Source: Rhynchopus euleeides (taxonomy: Eukaryota; Euglenozoa; Diplonemea; Diplonemida; Diplonemidae). Taken from it: DNA of 64,000 nt. The position numbers and the translations under genes were made by a program. The stretch spans positions 744,001 to 808,000 of the forward strand of contig OY723310.1 of the NCBI GenBank assembly GCA_963210315.1, read 5' to 3'. Shown in pieces: positions 19,497-31,445 of the stretch; the first letter of the stretch is position 1, and every line of letters begins with the position of its first letter. The notes under the pieces are model-generated. The model searched no databases and was not told where the DNA came from. It was given only the letters and a program-made list of their open reading frames with translations.

Positions 19497-22400
19497 TTTC
19501 GATTTTTCGCGAAAATCGTATTGTGTTGAGGGCCGTCAGGCCGATTTTTGTGAAGAATACGATTTGCGACCTCCTGGCGAGCATTTCGGGAGTGCCCGTG
19601 CCTGCCCGTGCCTTCAGATACCTCGAAATAATGATTTTTGGTCAGGGGCAGGTCGAGACAATGCGATTTTTTTTGCTGGCCCGGCTGTGCAATATTACGG
19701 TACACGCTGGTCCCGCAAAACTTGCCATACCCTATGCCGGAGACCAATAAAATCCGCTGCGCAGCCCCCGACTTTCCTGAGCAGCCCCTAGGTACTCCAG
19801 GCACAGGATGACCCATTCCGACCCGTTTCCACCCTGCCGGATACCCGATCAGCATGCCGGAGACCAATAAAATCCGCTGCGCAGCCCCCGACTTTCCTGA
19901 GCAGCCCCCAGGTACTCCAGGCACAGGATGACCCATTCCGACCCATTTCCACCCTGCCGGATACCCGATCAGCATGCCGGAGACCAATAAAATCCGCTGC
20001 GCAGCCCCCGACTTTCCTGAGCAGCCCCCAGGTACTACAGGCACAGGATGACCTATTCCGACCCATTTGCACCCTGCCGGATACCCGATCAGCATGCCGG
20101 AGACCAATAGAATCCGCTGAGCAGCCCCCGACTTTCCTGAGCAGCCCCCAGGTACTCCAGGCACAGGATGACCCATTCCGACCCGTTTCCACCCTGCCGC
20201 CGTCTCAATCAGCATGCCGCAGACCAAGCAAGGACTGTCCAGACGTTTCGTCGTCAGTTTCAGCACCGCATATGTCGCTATCCGCAGCCTGACGCCATCC
20301 TAGCACAGGAGTATCTAGCCGTCGGCTTTTCGTCCTGCCCAACACCACACCTTCAGGAGGCGTGCACTCCAACACTCTTAACAATGGAGGCATGCCCCTC
20401 ACCACTCAGCTGCTGATGAGAGGAGCACCACACGTCAAGACGTGCCAGGTACCACCAACATCAGCAGCTGCCCTGCCTTGGGAGCAGAGAATGGGGTTTA
20501 ACATGCAGTCACCCCTCCAGACAGTGCAGTTGTGGTGTCTGGAGGGTCCCAAAACCCTTCGAAAACCCCCCAAAATAGGCCCAGAGGCCCCCCCAGGCCA
20601 TTTTTCACCCAAAAAAGTGAAAATTTTGCACCCCAAAATTTCGCCCAAAACCCATTTTTTTGGGTGTGGGTGTGCCTGGGGGCGGAAAAATGGTGTTTTG
20701 GGCGAAAATTCGGGGTGAATTTTTTTTCGATTTTTCGCGAAAATCGTATTGTGTTGAGGGCCGTCAGGCCGATTTTTGTGAAAAATACGATTTGCGACCT
20801 CCTGGCGAGCATTTCGGGAGTGCCCGTGCCTGCCCGTGCCTTCAGATACCTCGAAATAATGATTTTTGGTCAGGGGCAGGTCGAGACAATGCGTTTTTTT
20901 TTGCTGGCCCGGCTGTGCAATATTACGGTACACGCTGGTCCCGCAAAACTTGCCATACCCTATGCCGGAGACCAATAAAATCCGCTGCGCAGCCCCCGAC
21001 TTTCCTGAGCAGCCCCTAGGTACTCCAGGCACAGGATGACCCATTCCGACCCGTTTCCACCCTGCCGGATACCCGATCAGCATGCCGGAGACCAATAAAA
21101 TCCGCTGCGCAGCCCCCGACTTTCCTGAGCAGCCCCCAGGTACTACAGGCACAGGATGACCTATTCCGACCCATTTGCACCCTGCCGGATACCCGATCAG
21201 CATGCCGGAGACCAATAAAATCCGCTGCGCAGCCCCCGACTTTCCTGAGCAGCCCCCAGGTACTCCAGGCACAGGATGACCCATTCCGACCCATTTCCAC
21301 CCTGCCGGATACCCGATCAGCATGCCGGAGACCAATAGAATCCGCTGAGCAGCCCCCGACTTTCCTGAGCAGCCCCCAGGTACTCCAGGCACAGGATGAC
21401 CCATTCCGACCCGTTTCCACCCTGCCGCCGTCTCAATCAGCATGCCGCAGACCAAGCAAGGACTGTCCAGACGTTTCGTCGTCAGTTTCAGCACCGCATA
21501 TGTCGCTATCCGCAGCCTGACGCCATCCTAGCACAGGAGTATCTAGCCGTCGGCTTTTCGTCCTGCCCAACACCACACCTTCAGGAGGCGTGCACTCCAA
21601 CACTCTTAACAATGGAGGCATGCCCCTCACCACTCAGCTGCTGATGAGAGGAGCACCACACGTCAAGACGTGCCAGGTACCACCAACATCAGCAGCTGCC
21701 CTGCCTTGGGAGCAGAGAATGGGGTTTAACATGCAGTCACCCCTCCAGACAGTGCAGTTGTGGTGTCTGGAGGGTCCCAAAACCCTTCGAAAACCCCCCA
21801 AAATAGGCCCAGAGGCCCCCCCAGGCCATTTTTCACCCAAAAAAGTGAAAATTTTGCACCCCAAAATTTCGCCCAAAACCCATTTTTTTTTGGGTGTGGG
21901 TGTGCCTGGGGGCGGAAAAATGGTGTTTTGGGCGAAAATTCGGGGTGAATTTTTTTTCGATTTTTCGCGAAAATCGTATTGTGTTGAGGGCCGTCAGGCC
22001 GATTTTTGTGAAAAATACGATTTGCGACCTCCTGGCGAGCATTTCGGGAGTGCCCGTGCCTGCCCGTGCCTTCAGATACCTCGAAATAATGATTTTTGGT
22101 CAGGGGCAGGTCGAGACAATGCGATTTTTTTTGCTGGCCCGGCTGTGCAATATTACGGTACACGCTGGTCCCGCAAAACTTGCCATACCCTATGCCGGAG
22201 ACCAATAAAATCCGCTGCGCAGCCCCCGACTTTCCTGAGCAGCCCCTAGGTACTCCAGGCACAGGATGACCCATTCCGACCCGTTTCCACCCTGCCGGAT
22301 ACCCGATCAGCAGGCCGGAGACCAATAGAATCCGCTGAGCAGCCCCCGACTTTCCTGAGCAGCCCCCAGGTACTCCAGGCACAGGATGACCCATTCCGAC

Positions 22401-23421
22401 CCATTTCCACCCTGCCGGATACCCGATCAGCATGCCGGAGACCAATAGAATCCGCTGCGCAGCCCCCGACTTTCCTGAGCAGCCCCCAGGTACTCGAGAC
22501 ACAGGATGACCCATTCCGACCCATTTGCACCCTGCCGGATACCCGATCAGCATGCCGGAGACCAATAAAATCCGCTGAGCAGCCCCCGACTTTCCTGAGC
22601 AGCCCCCAGGTACTCCAGGCACAGGATGACCTATTCCGACCCGTTTCCACCCTGCCGCCGTCTCAATCAGCATGCCGCAGACCAAGCAAGGACTGTCCAG
22701 ACGTTTCGTCGTCAGTCTCAGCACCGCGTATGTCGCTATCCGCAGCCTGACGCCATATGTTCGCACAGGAGTATCTAGCCGTCGGCTTTTCGTCCTGCCC
22801 AACACCACACCTTCAGGAGGCGTGCACTCCAACACTCTTAACAATGGAGGCATGCCCCTCACCACTCAGCTGCTGATGAGAGGAGCACCACACGTCAAGG
22901 ACGTGCCAGGTACCAGCTACTCATCAGGAGCTGCCCTGCCTTGGGAGCAGAGAATGGCGTTTAACATGCAGTAACCCCTCCAGACAGTGCAGTTGTGGTG
23001 TCTGGAGGGTCCCAAAACCCTTGGAAACCCCCCAAAATAGGCCCAGAGGCCCCCCCAGGCCATTTTTCACCCAAAAAAGTGAAAATTTTGCACCCCAAAA
23101 TTTCGCCCAAAACCCATTTTTTTGGGTGTGGGTGTGCCTGGGGGCGGAAAAATGGTGTTTTGGGCGAAAATTCGGGGTGAATTTTTTTTCGATTTTTCGC
23201 GAAAATCGTATTGTGTTGAGGGCCGTCGGGCCGATTTTTGTGAAAAATACGATTTGCGACCTCCTGGCGAGCATTTCGGGAGTGCCCGTGCCTGCCCGTG
23301 CCTTCAGATACCTCGAAATAATGATTTTTGGTCAGGGGCAGGTCGAGACAATGCGATTTTTTTTGCTGGCCCAGCTGTGCAATATTACGGTACACGCTGG
23401 TCCCGCAAAACTTGCCATACC
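19497..23421. repeat. 1.23-kb tandem repeat, about 3 units
   Basis: Unit of 1228-1230 bp: the junction word TATGCCGG recurs at 19733, 20961 and 22191, and the last unit stops at 23421. Each unit has a 237-bp segment (starting GATTTTTCGCGAAAATCG), four 120-bp repeats, and about 510 bp matching 1411-1917. Units are nearly identical. Long open frames crossing the units on the minus strand (20406-21494, 21726-22865) arise from repeat periodicity and are not called genes. Confidence 0.95.
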
Positions 23422-23859
23422 CTAATGCGAGGGACTGAAGGGAACTGCACCCACAAACAGCTGCGTGGTCCCGCCGTCAATCAGCGGCGCCATCTTCGAG
23501 TACAGTATCGGTTGCAGCACATTGGCAAACCAGTCGGGGTCTGTAATCGTATCAGGGTCGTGCTGGAGGATGAACTGGGAGATCTGGCGCATCGCCGTCA
23601 CAGGGCGGTCGAGGAACTGGCGCACCTCCTTGCGCACCCCATCCAGCACGCGTGTGAGGTACAGCCCCCCGAGCACCTGCAGGTCGGCGTTGCTCGCAGC
23701 CAGGCTGCGCGACACATGATCTTCACCCGTGTCGCGTGCGTCCTGCAGCAGGGTGTCGCCCGTCTGCAGCGAGATGCTCCCAACAATGGCCATCGTCAGC
23801 AGCACCAGCACCAGGTTCACCCCGACCAGCACCGTCCGTAGCCCTGTGCCACCCTCCAT
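23422..23859 (-). CDS. Truncated N-terminal part of a membrane sensor protein
   Basis: 145 residues from ATG 23859. A hydrophobic segment at about residues 9-31 (VLVGVNLVLVLLTMAIVGSI) predicts a signal anchor, followed by a soluble extracytoplasmic-like domain rich in helices (SNADLQVLGGLYLTRVLDGV, FLDRPVTAMRQISQF). This layout is typical of the N-terminus of single-pass receptor cyclases or kinases with a Cache-like sensor, but the signalling domain is absent. The frame stops at the very first bases of the 1.23-kb repeat array, so the gene appears to have been cut by it; an unrecognised intron is the alternative. Confidence 0.5.
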   Translation of the reverse strand: MEGGTGLRTVLVGVNLVLVLLTMAIVGSISLQTGDTLLQDARDTGEDHVSRSLAASNADLQVLGGLYLTRVLDGVRKEVRQFLDRPVTAMRQISQFILQHDPDTITDPDWFANVLQPILYSKMAPLIDGGTTQLFVGAVPFSPSH

Positions 23860-24057
23860 GCTGGGAGAGCTGCGGCACAGCAGTCCACAGGTGTGTTGTG
23901 TTGTGTTGCCGTGTGGCTGTGTGGCTGTGCATTTGGGTGGAACAGCCGCTTGGAATTATATCCCCGCAAGAACGCCCCATATTTCGTGCCCAAAGAGGCG
24001 GGAGGGCTTCGTTTCGCGTCCGTGGTGTGAATATTTTTCGCGGTGTGAATATTTTTG

Positions 24058-24730
24058 TACCTACCCCCCCCCCCCTTGTAATTGTCCGCCCTATTTTGGC
24101 ATTTTTGGCTGAAACGGACAATTACAAGGGATTAGCCTGTACCACTGGCTGCAGCGTGCACACAACACAACAGAGGCACGTTCCATAGTGTTTGTGCGCT
24201 CTGGCTCTCGCTACTCACCCCTACCACCCCCAGGGGTGATAGGGTGAGTAGCGAGGGGTGATTAAGAGACCCTTGTCACGCAGGCGGAGCCCGCCCTCGG
24301 CCTCATCCCTGCCTTGTTTGCTGCCCCAGCCCTCCCCAGCCACGCTCCGCACCCCACCCGACGGTATGGTGTGGAGCGGGCGAGGAGACCACGGGTTGGC
24401 TGGGTCCGCAGTGCGCCGGTGCATGCTGTGAACACCAACCAGCGTGTTGTGCACGGTTCGATCAGTTTCCTCAGAGGACCACTCGCCACATTCCACTGTA
24501 TGGCACAGCTTCCTGGTGGCGCCGGGCACAAGCGGGATGACCTGCTCGTGCGCCCATCTTCTGTGTTGCCCACCGACATCAGCAGGGGTGTTCGGGGGTC
24601 ACTTAACACCCCCAACTCCCGCCAACCCAACCACTCGCACTGCAGGCCTTAGTTCCCAGTATAACCCTTGTAATTGTCCGCCCCCCGAGGAGGCCCCGAG
24701 GCGGACAATTACAAGGGGGGGGGGGTAGGT
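24058..24730. mobile_element. Foldback element with paired hairpin arms
   Basis: The terminal repeat TACCTACCCCCC plus CTTGTAATTGTCCGCC (24058-24089) is present inverted at 24699-24730. Each end is also a hairpin in itself: CTTGTAATTGTCCG is answered by CGGACAATTACAAG at 24115-24130 on the left and within 24664-24718 on the right. The interior of about 530 bp has a separate palindrome (CTCGCTACTCACCCCT at 24206 against its inverse at 24242) and no convincing gene. Confidence 0.8.
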
Positions 24731-24735
24731 ATTAG

Positions 24736-24907
24736 TGTACACGGTGGGGTACGACACCCGATGTCGGACCCTGTGGGTAACCCATTTTTTAGGTACCCTA
24801 GGGTACCAAATTTAGGTACCCAGGGTACCTAAATGCGGTATCGGATTTTCGGCCGATTTGGGTCCCTAAAAGGGTTACCCTCTGGTTGTCGTACCCCACC
24901 GTGTAGA
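24736..24907. mobile_element. MITE with perfect 17-bp TIRs and TA flanks
   Basis: CACGGTGGGGTACGACA at 24740-24756 is perfectly inverted as TGTCGTACCCCACCGTG at 24887-24903, flanked on both sides by TA, as expected of Tc1/mariner-like or PIF-like target duplication. Internal sub-palindromes GGTACCCTAGGGTACC and GGTTACCC/GGGTAACC occur. At about 168 bp it has no coding capacity and sits 9 bp from the adjoining foldback element. Confidence 0.8.
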
Positions 24908-26330
24908 TACACACCGAGCACTTGCTCTTGATGTGATGCCCACTGTCTCTAGGGGATCGAAAAAGTCAGAAGTCACTGCGCCTGCACGGGCGCCGTTCGA
25001 TTCGGAGTCCTTGAGGGTACTCTGTCTTTCATCCGATGGTGGCCGCAAGGTCCGAAGGTGGTGGCAACACACACTCGTGGGGTGCACAGACCGTACGACG
25101 ACCGGCATGTGTCCCACACAACACACAGCTCTTCTTCGGGATTCCCAGCCTGGGAAGCGTAGACCAATCGACGGAAAATCAGCCAGATTCAGGACATGTT
25201 GACGGAGGTGTGCCACAGCGAAGCCCGCCCACAATCACGAGGGGTGGGGGCAGACGGGTGAGGGGGGTCGGGGGCTGCGCGGCATGCCACATGACTCCGT
25301 CTAGCGAGCATACAGACCCGACACTCTCACCACCTCCCATCCTCAGGAGGACCCAGCGCCCCCACCCGCCACCGCCCGACCCTACCCTGCCTATTTTGGG
25401 CCTGATTTTTTTTGACAAAAACGGGGAATATTCAATCTGCTGGTCAGCAACACCAGTGCAGGACGGAGGGTGCGAGAAAGCGGAGCACCTGGGTCAAGAC
25501 GGATACATGGTCTGCTCAAAAGGCAAGCCCCGCTGCCTGGAGAGCAACGCGGTGTGGGGAGTGGCAGATTTTCCCGCTCCTAACCTTCCTTATGACATGA
25601 CCTCGTAGTTTTGACGAGCGAGAACTGCGTCACACAATGGTCCGTGCAGGGACCACCCGCTCGAGAAGTGTGATGAAGGGATACACACGTTAACCTTCTT
25701 GTGTAGGGTGGGGTTGCACCGAGCGAGCTCGGATGCAACCTCCACATGCAAATCTCTTTGGAAAGTGTCGGTGGCACCTAGGAGGGGCAGGCAACCTACC
25801 CTTCAAGCCCATAGGAAAGCACGCCCGCTCTACACACGCACACAAAGGCGCACCAACCTGCAGGCATTCCCTGTTCGCTGCCGACAGCGACACCGCAGGT
25901 CGGAATGCAACTTATCAACGTATACCCGCGGGCGTCGATTGGTAGCAATCTTTGCGTGGTACGGTCTTGATCCACGACAGCAAGTTCCCTAGAACAATTG
26001 GTCTGGCTAGCTCGGTACCCCAAGCGAGATCTGGCGATGTGTCCTCCACACCTATGTGATCCCTGCAATGCTGTAGTGATCACAGATTATCCTTGATGCG
26101 GCCCACTGGGTACTGTATATATGAAACACACACATGCACGACATTGTCGGTGGTGGCTCCAGCAGCTTGTTATTCAGACATACATCACCCCCACCCCACC
26201 CGCCCGAAAACGTCTAGGTACAAAATAAAGGACAAAATAAATACAACCGGTGTGACGGGTGGTGCCGCAGATTTCTATTTTTCACAATAACCACATGCCA
26301 GCAAAGGGCGGGCACCCCACACACATTCCA
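24908..26330. other. No confident gene in this stretch
   Basis: Only short frames. The plus-strand stretch 25420-25608 reads somewhat protein-like (GEYSICWSATPVQDGG, then a cysteine-containing part ending PYDMTS and a stop) and might be a terminal exon of a secreted protein, but no splice context or family supports it. Confidence 0.25.
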
Positions 26331-28934
26331 TTAGACTTCCTCGAGCTTGCGCCACTCCTCGAGCACACTGAGCATCTCCTTCTCGAAGGACCTGCGTGTG
26401 GGGGTGGAGGAGGGTGGGTGGTAGGACGCAATGTATATACAGTTGCAGAGAGAGAGGGAGAGAGAGAGAGTGTGTGTGTGTTGAAATCAGGTTTAAGGCG
26501 GTGTCTGGCTAGTGTAACCTTTCTCGACAGAAGCACCTCCCCTCACGCGTCACTTCGTGAGGATTCACCCGACGTGGCCCCAGTTTCGTTTGTACTCACA
26601 TAATCCCTCCAGTGGCTGAACTCTTCAGCGTGAACCAGCTTCCTTGGAACTGGTGTGTGCATGTGTGTGTGGGTGATCTTCGCTACCCAGCAAGCTGGCA
26701 AATCTTTTTGGCATATTTTCTCACATTCGAATAGGGGAAGAATCGCTGGCCAAAAAAGGCTTCCACATCACGGTGGGCCCAACTGCTATTCCTCCACCAC
26801 ACTACGCACCAGCTGACCTCATGAACCGGGTCACAACGCCACAACAGGCAGGCCCAGCAGCCACCCAACCCGAGTTTGCGCAGACTGCATAACCAGACAC
26901 CCCGTACCCGCGATGAGGTCCATACGTGACATGTGGTTCGGCGTTGTTCTCTGCGGCACCCCAGCGCGAGCGGTCTTCGGCCATCATGCGTGCCGGCATC
27001 ATATCCACACCAGAGGTGTTCTGCAAAAGGTAAGGTAGGCAAGTGTTGGTGCCGGGCAGTAGCGGGGTGGTGTTGACCCCCCCCCCCCCACCCCCTCCAC
27101 ACACACACACACACACGGCGCACGAGTCAACACCCACTGGACACATACACGCACACACACGTTAATCTTTTTAGTTTAGTGTCGGCCGGACCGGGCGAGC
27201 ACTGGCGCTGCCTCCACTGTTACACACACCAACTCCAACAATACACTTCACCCTACTGCCTGTGATACCACCCACATCGGGACATACCCCAGCACGTGCA
27301 CCCACTGCAGGGCTCGGTGGCACGGGCCGCTCTGCAGACCTGCTCCTGAGGGGGACTGCACCCGACAGCGCCTGCCCCTGCGTCAGGATGTCTTCCGACT
27401 GGCGGCAGATGCGGGGCGCGAAGGTGCAGTGCTCCAGCTCGCGCTGCTCCTGCTCGTGTTTGATGGCCCGCACCCTCTCCTGCCTGTTCAGCAGCAGGCG
27501 CTCGTTCCGCCTGTGGAAGGACTGCGTCCCAATCCCATACGACGGCATCGATGAGGACGCCCGCTTGGGACCCCCCTTGCCCCCGTCCTGCCCGCCTGCC
27601 CCCTCGCCCCTCTTGCTGAACTTCGAGGGGTCGTACAGCGGCTTCCTCCCACGCGCAGTCGCGATCTCCTTCGACCTCGGGTTGAGGTGGGGGCGGAAGG
27701 TGTACTCCTTCCCCATGGTCTCCTGGGAACGTTTTGTCCGCTTCTGGGCTGCCTCCTGCCCCTTCGACAGCAGCGTGTTCACCACTGTGTCGATGTCCCG
27801 GGAGTGGCTCCGCACAGTGGAGGGCTGGAAGTAAGGCTTTCCGGTCTGCGGGTCGACCAACTCCTGCATCGACGCCACGTCCATCATGTCCCGCAGGCGT
27901 TCCGTCTTCCGGAAGGCCTCGTCATGCAGCCTGTCCCCCACAACCCCTTCGCGGTGCAGCGTCGCGCTAGATGTGTTGATGTTCGGCGCAAACACCTCCC
28001 TCTCCGGGACAATGTTCTTCTTCGTCTGATACCTCGCGAAGTGGGTATTCCACCCCTTAACAGGGCCTTTGTAGGTCGCCTTCAAACGCCCCTTCTCCAA
28101 AAGGGCCGCGGAGCGCGGGTTCATCTGCACATGCTCCAGGGTCTCCGCCATGGTCTCCATACATTGCTTTGCGGACTGCTTCCGCCTCTCGTTCTCCAGG
28201 CGTTTCGACCACAGCACGCTCTTCTCCGCAAACTCGACACCCTTGCTCGACATCTGACGCGCCCGCTGGGTGATCATCGGCTTTGCCGTGACCTGCGACA
28301 GCTCCGACACCACCCGATTCTCCCTCTCCCTCCGGAGACGCTCCTGCTTGTTCCTCTCCATCCCACACCCGATGTAATACAGACGCTCCCCCACGCTCAG
28401 CTTCGCTATGTCGAGATCGCTCGACTCCGTCGGGAGGTAGTCGCCCTCCTGCATGTTCGGCGCAGCCGTTGCAAAATTCATCCCGTCGATCTCCGCCAGT
28501 ATGTCGCCATAGCTATCAGCCGACATATTCGCCCCAGCATGCCCCATATGATGATCGAGATGTCCGGGCGGCCCACCGCTGTACCTCGGGGTGACTGCCG
28601 TGTCGGGGTCTGTAGGGTGGTCCATCTGAGGGCGCTGCACGGCTATCGGTGAGGCATCCAGAAGAGACATCCCAGCATTGAAGGAGTCGCCAGTGTGGTG
28701 TGTGTCATCGAGCCCCATGTCATCGCTGTGCTGCGGGAGGTGTTTGAGGGACTGTCCCGAGGGTGGAGGCAGCGAGGAGACAGGCGTCTGGGCAGACCCG
28801 ATGGGGCCAGGCGCACCCCCGTCGTCGAAGCGGATGGAGGACGCGTGGCGTGACAGCTGCAGGGCATCGTCACCGGTGAGATGCTGAGAGGGAGGCACGT
28901 CGTGCGGGTCCTCCATGCTTGCCACAGATGCCAT
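26331..28934 (-). CDS. F-x-P repeat, coiled-coil protein (intron-containing)
   Basis: The first exon runs from ATG 28934 to 27252. It encodes a Gly/Pro/His-rich N-terminus (1-160), a basic coiled coil (about 175-260, RLRRERENRVVSEL) and three F-x-P motifs: YFQP (about 365), TFRPHLNPRS (about 415) and CTFAPRI (about 506). Proteins with repeated F-x-P-x-(I/L)-N motifs are common in flagellated protists and often of unknown, cytoskeletal-type role. The 231-bp intron is called from donor GTGAAG at 27251 and acceptor TTTTGCAG ending at 27021; the frame is kept, giving GITGSR joined to NTSGVDMMPARMM. Further exons are likely at about 26600-26650 (LVHAEEFSHWRDY then GTGAGT) and 26331-26391 (SFEKEMLSVLEEWRKLEEV, stop TAA); their exact joins are not resolved. 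If unspliced, the frame ends at 27171. Confidence 0.65.
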
Positions 28935-29537
28935 TTCCTTCTGCGCGCACCGGGGGGTGGGGGTGGGGGGGTTAAATAGAAGAAGTGGTTGTTGGGAGGA
29001 GGGGTGGGAGAGGGGGGAGTGTAGTGTCTAGGGGGGGGGGGGGGGAGGGGACACACGCGCGCGCGCACAAGCCCCGGGGCCCCGCAGATGGTGGTGTGGT
29101 TATTTCCTGTGGAGGGGGGGGTGGGTGGGGATTGCAGAAAAAAGAGCATCTCGAAACACGGCATCTCTTTTTTGAACAGCCCGCCTGCAGAGGCAGTGTG
29201 CTGCGCGTGTGCGGATTATAGTGTAGAACAAACGGGAGAGGAGGGGGGGGGGGTTTGATTGTCGAGAGTGAAAAAGCAAAGAAAAACCTCCCAGCACCTT
29301 CTTGCAAGGGAGTGGAGTGGAGGGGGGGGATGGGGTGGGTGGAGGTTGGGACGCACTGCTGCACGGCTCTCTCTGTGAGGGTCTGGAACCGTGTCAGGGG
29401 CTGACAACACACCGGGGTACAGCCGTGTGGGATGCTGGCTGCAAGCCCGGCAAACCCAATATCTAAGATCAGTGCAGGCGGCAGTGCTCTTTCCCTCGTC
29501 ACACCAGGCGCCTACTTTATTTTTCAATACCGCTCCC
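28935..29537. promoter_or_regulatory. Upstream region with shared GTCGAGAGTGAAA element
   Basis: G-rich and A-rich non-coding DNA upstream of the F-x-P gene. At 29249-29318 lies a 65-bp block (TTTGATTGTCGAGAGTGAAA, then CCTCCCAGCACCTTCTTGCA) that recurs at 33098-33175 and 63282-63350 in the same orientation. It could be a promoter/5'-leader element or a mobile-element remnant; the sequence alone cannot decide. Confidence 0.4.
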
Positions 29538-30317
29538 TGGGGTCCCTCGCTACCAGTCACACAGCTCGTCACGGCTCGTCAGTAAGTCAGGGGAAGTGGG
29601 CCGTGGCTCACTTCTTCTCACTTACTGACGTCAGTTACACCTGGGAGCGAGGCCCCCCTCTGGGACCGCTTAGTCACCGCTGTGTGTCAGCGGGTCAGGC
29701 GATCGCCAGGCCGTGGCGATGCACTTTGGCGAGGGGGCACTTCTACACTTCAAGACGGAAGCCAGTAAACACACACACACACACCCCAACTCATCTGGAG
29801 CACAGCGATTGAGTTCTTTTCCGGCAAAACCAGAGAGGGTTGCCAGGCAGGCCTTTTCGCTAGACTCATCAACAAGCAGAGTTCCCGGTTTCCCGTTCCG
29901 CCTAGTTTTCTTTCAAAATTCTATTTGCCTGCGATCCCAACCTGTACAGCTGGGAGATGGGGATTAACAACGGGGGAGGGGCGGGGCGGGGGTGGGTGTG
30001 GGTGTGGGGTGGGTGGAGGGGTTTGGAGCACGGCTGTGCGGAAGAGAGTGCAACAAAGGCAGGCCAGCACAGCTTTTTTCTCTGGGCTGGGGAATCGCTT
30101 TGTTGCAAACGCAGGCCACAGCTCCCCCCCCGCCACACTCCTGTTGTGCGTGCAGAAACCAGCCTGAAGAATGGGCCGGATGGGTTGGTGTAATCTTGTT
30201 ATTGTGGGGGCCCTCGCTACCAGTCACAGCTCGTCACAGCTCGTCAGTCAGTGAGGGGGAGTGGGCCGTGGCTCACTTTTTCTCACTCAGTCACACCTGG
30301 TAGCGAAGGCCCCCTGT
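29538..30317. mobile_element. Paired-hairpin element with GGGGGCCYTCGCT termini
   Basis: Two related arms, 29538-29660 and 30206-30317, each a hairpin: GGGGGCCCTCGCTACCAG at one side and CTGGTAGCGAAGGCCCCC at the other, with CTCGTCA repeats and GTGGGCCGTGGCTCAC in the loop. About 545 bp of non-coding DNA, with a (CA)n tract at 29770-29784, lies between. The architecture is like the elements at 24058 and 37392. Confidence 0.7.
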
Positions 30318-31445
30318 GAGAGGGTTTATATTCCAAGAAGCCTGCAAATTTAAAAAGCAACCTGGTAGAAAGCCACACCACTGTTCAGCAGCAACCGCTC
30401 TTAGCCTGTACTGTTTGTTGATGCGGTGACGATTCTGGGGCGCCTGAAACAGCGTTTTTCGGTTAAACTTCTGTCAGAAGGGGTCTCAGGAGCACCAGTG
30501 CGCCTGAAGCAGCGTTTTTAAACTTCTGATGAACCTCTGATAGAAGGGGTCTCAGCCGCCCCAGCTTCTACGCACAACCCTTGAACTGGTGTTCGCACTG
30601 GGTTAATGTGTAGATCACGTTTGGCTGGTTGCTGTGGTGGGTGACTTTGCGCAACACGAGTGCGAAAAGCGAACGGGGCACAGAAAGACTGCCCCCCCAA
30701 TGTTCTAGAATAAAATCATACTCATTTCGCTTTATTATAGACACCCTGTCCAGCAACTGTGGGAGAACAGTTCCGGACTACTTTTTGTTGAGCGCACACT
30801 TGCTGCAGGCTGTGTTGAGGCCCTGTGAAGTGGCATGAAGGTGCTAATCCAAAAGCTTCAGTCGTATGATTTCCTTCGTTACTTCGCAACTTCGCTACGC
30901 TTCGTCGCTCGTAATGAGTAACGAAACACAGAAAGCGCTGTGTTGCGCTCTCAAATTTCCTCCTCTCCAGAAGGAATACGATTGGACGAATCACGCACAG
31001 ACTTTGCCCGACGGAAGTGAAATGACGCGAGCAGCAGGCGCAAGAGGCTGTGTGACAGCACACCCCCCTCCCGTCGCATGCCCGCCCCGACAAAGATTCC
31101 GGCTGGGCAGGAGGAAAGAAACCCTACGCAAAAAAATCCCTCAAGAGTTATCAAAGCAAATTGCAAGAAGAGGCCTTTACACCCCCTCCCCCCCCACACA
31201 CACACCATCGTTTAGGTTTTAAAAAATATCTAGGTCAGCACATGGCGTTCGACACCACTACCCCTCCGAGTGAAGCGGCCACAGCGTTGAGTTCAAATAT
31301 ACAAAATATAAACCAACGCACACACGCATGTATGAAGCTAAATGTGTCCTCCAACTCCCCTCCACAAACCCGTTCAACTCACTGCTATCCCACCCTATGA
31401 GTGAACCTCCCGATGCGGGGCGGGGGCAGCCAACGCGGTAGAGCC
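30318..31445. other. Non-coding; contains dispersed repeat 30740-30935
   Basis: Positions 30740-30935 are a diverged match, same orientation, to 62126-62322; the best-conserved words are GTTGAGCGCACAC, CTGTGAAGTGGCATGAAGGT and GATTTCCTTCGTTACTTCGC. A local near-repeat AGCAGCGTTTTTMAACTTCTG occurs at about 30450-30530. No gene recognised. Confidence 0.55.

Noticed and set aside
19537..20266. N-terminal extension of the OTU/FYVE frame to 909 residues
   Set aside because: The extension is translated tandem repeat; the first ATG in unique DNA is at 19492.
20406..22865. 362- and 379-codon minus-strand frames
   Set aside because: Each spans successive segments of the 1.23-kb tandem unit; the frames are a by-product of period and composition.
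26430..26480. GA/GT microsatellite as a possible promoter element
   Set aside because: It lies between likely exons of the F-x-P gene and is simply an intronic simple repeat.
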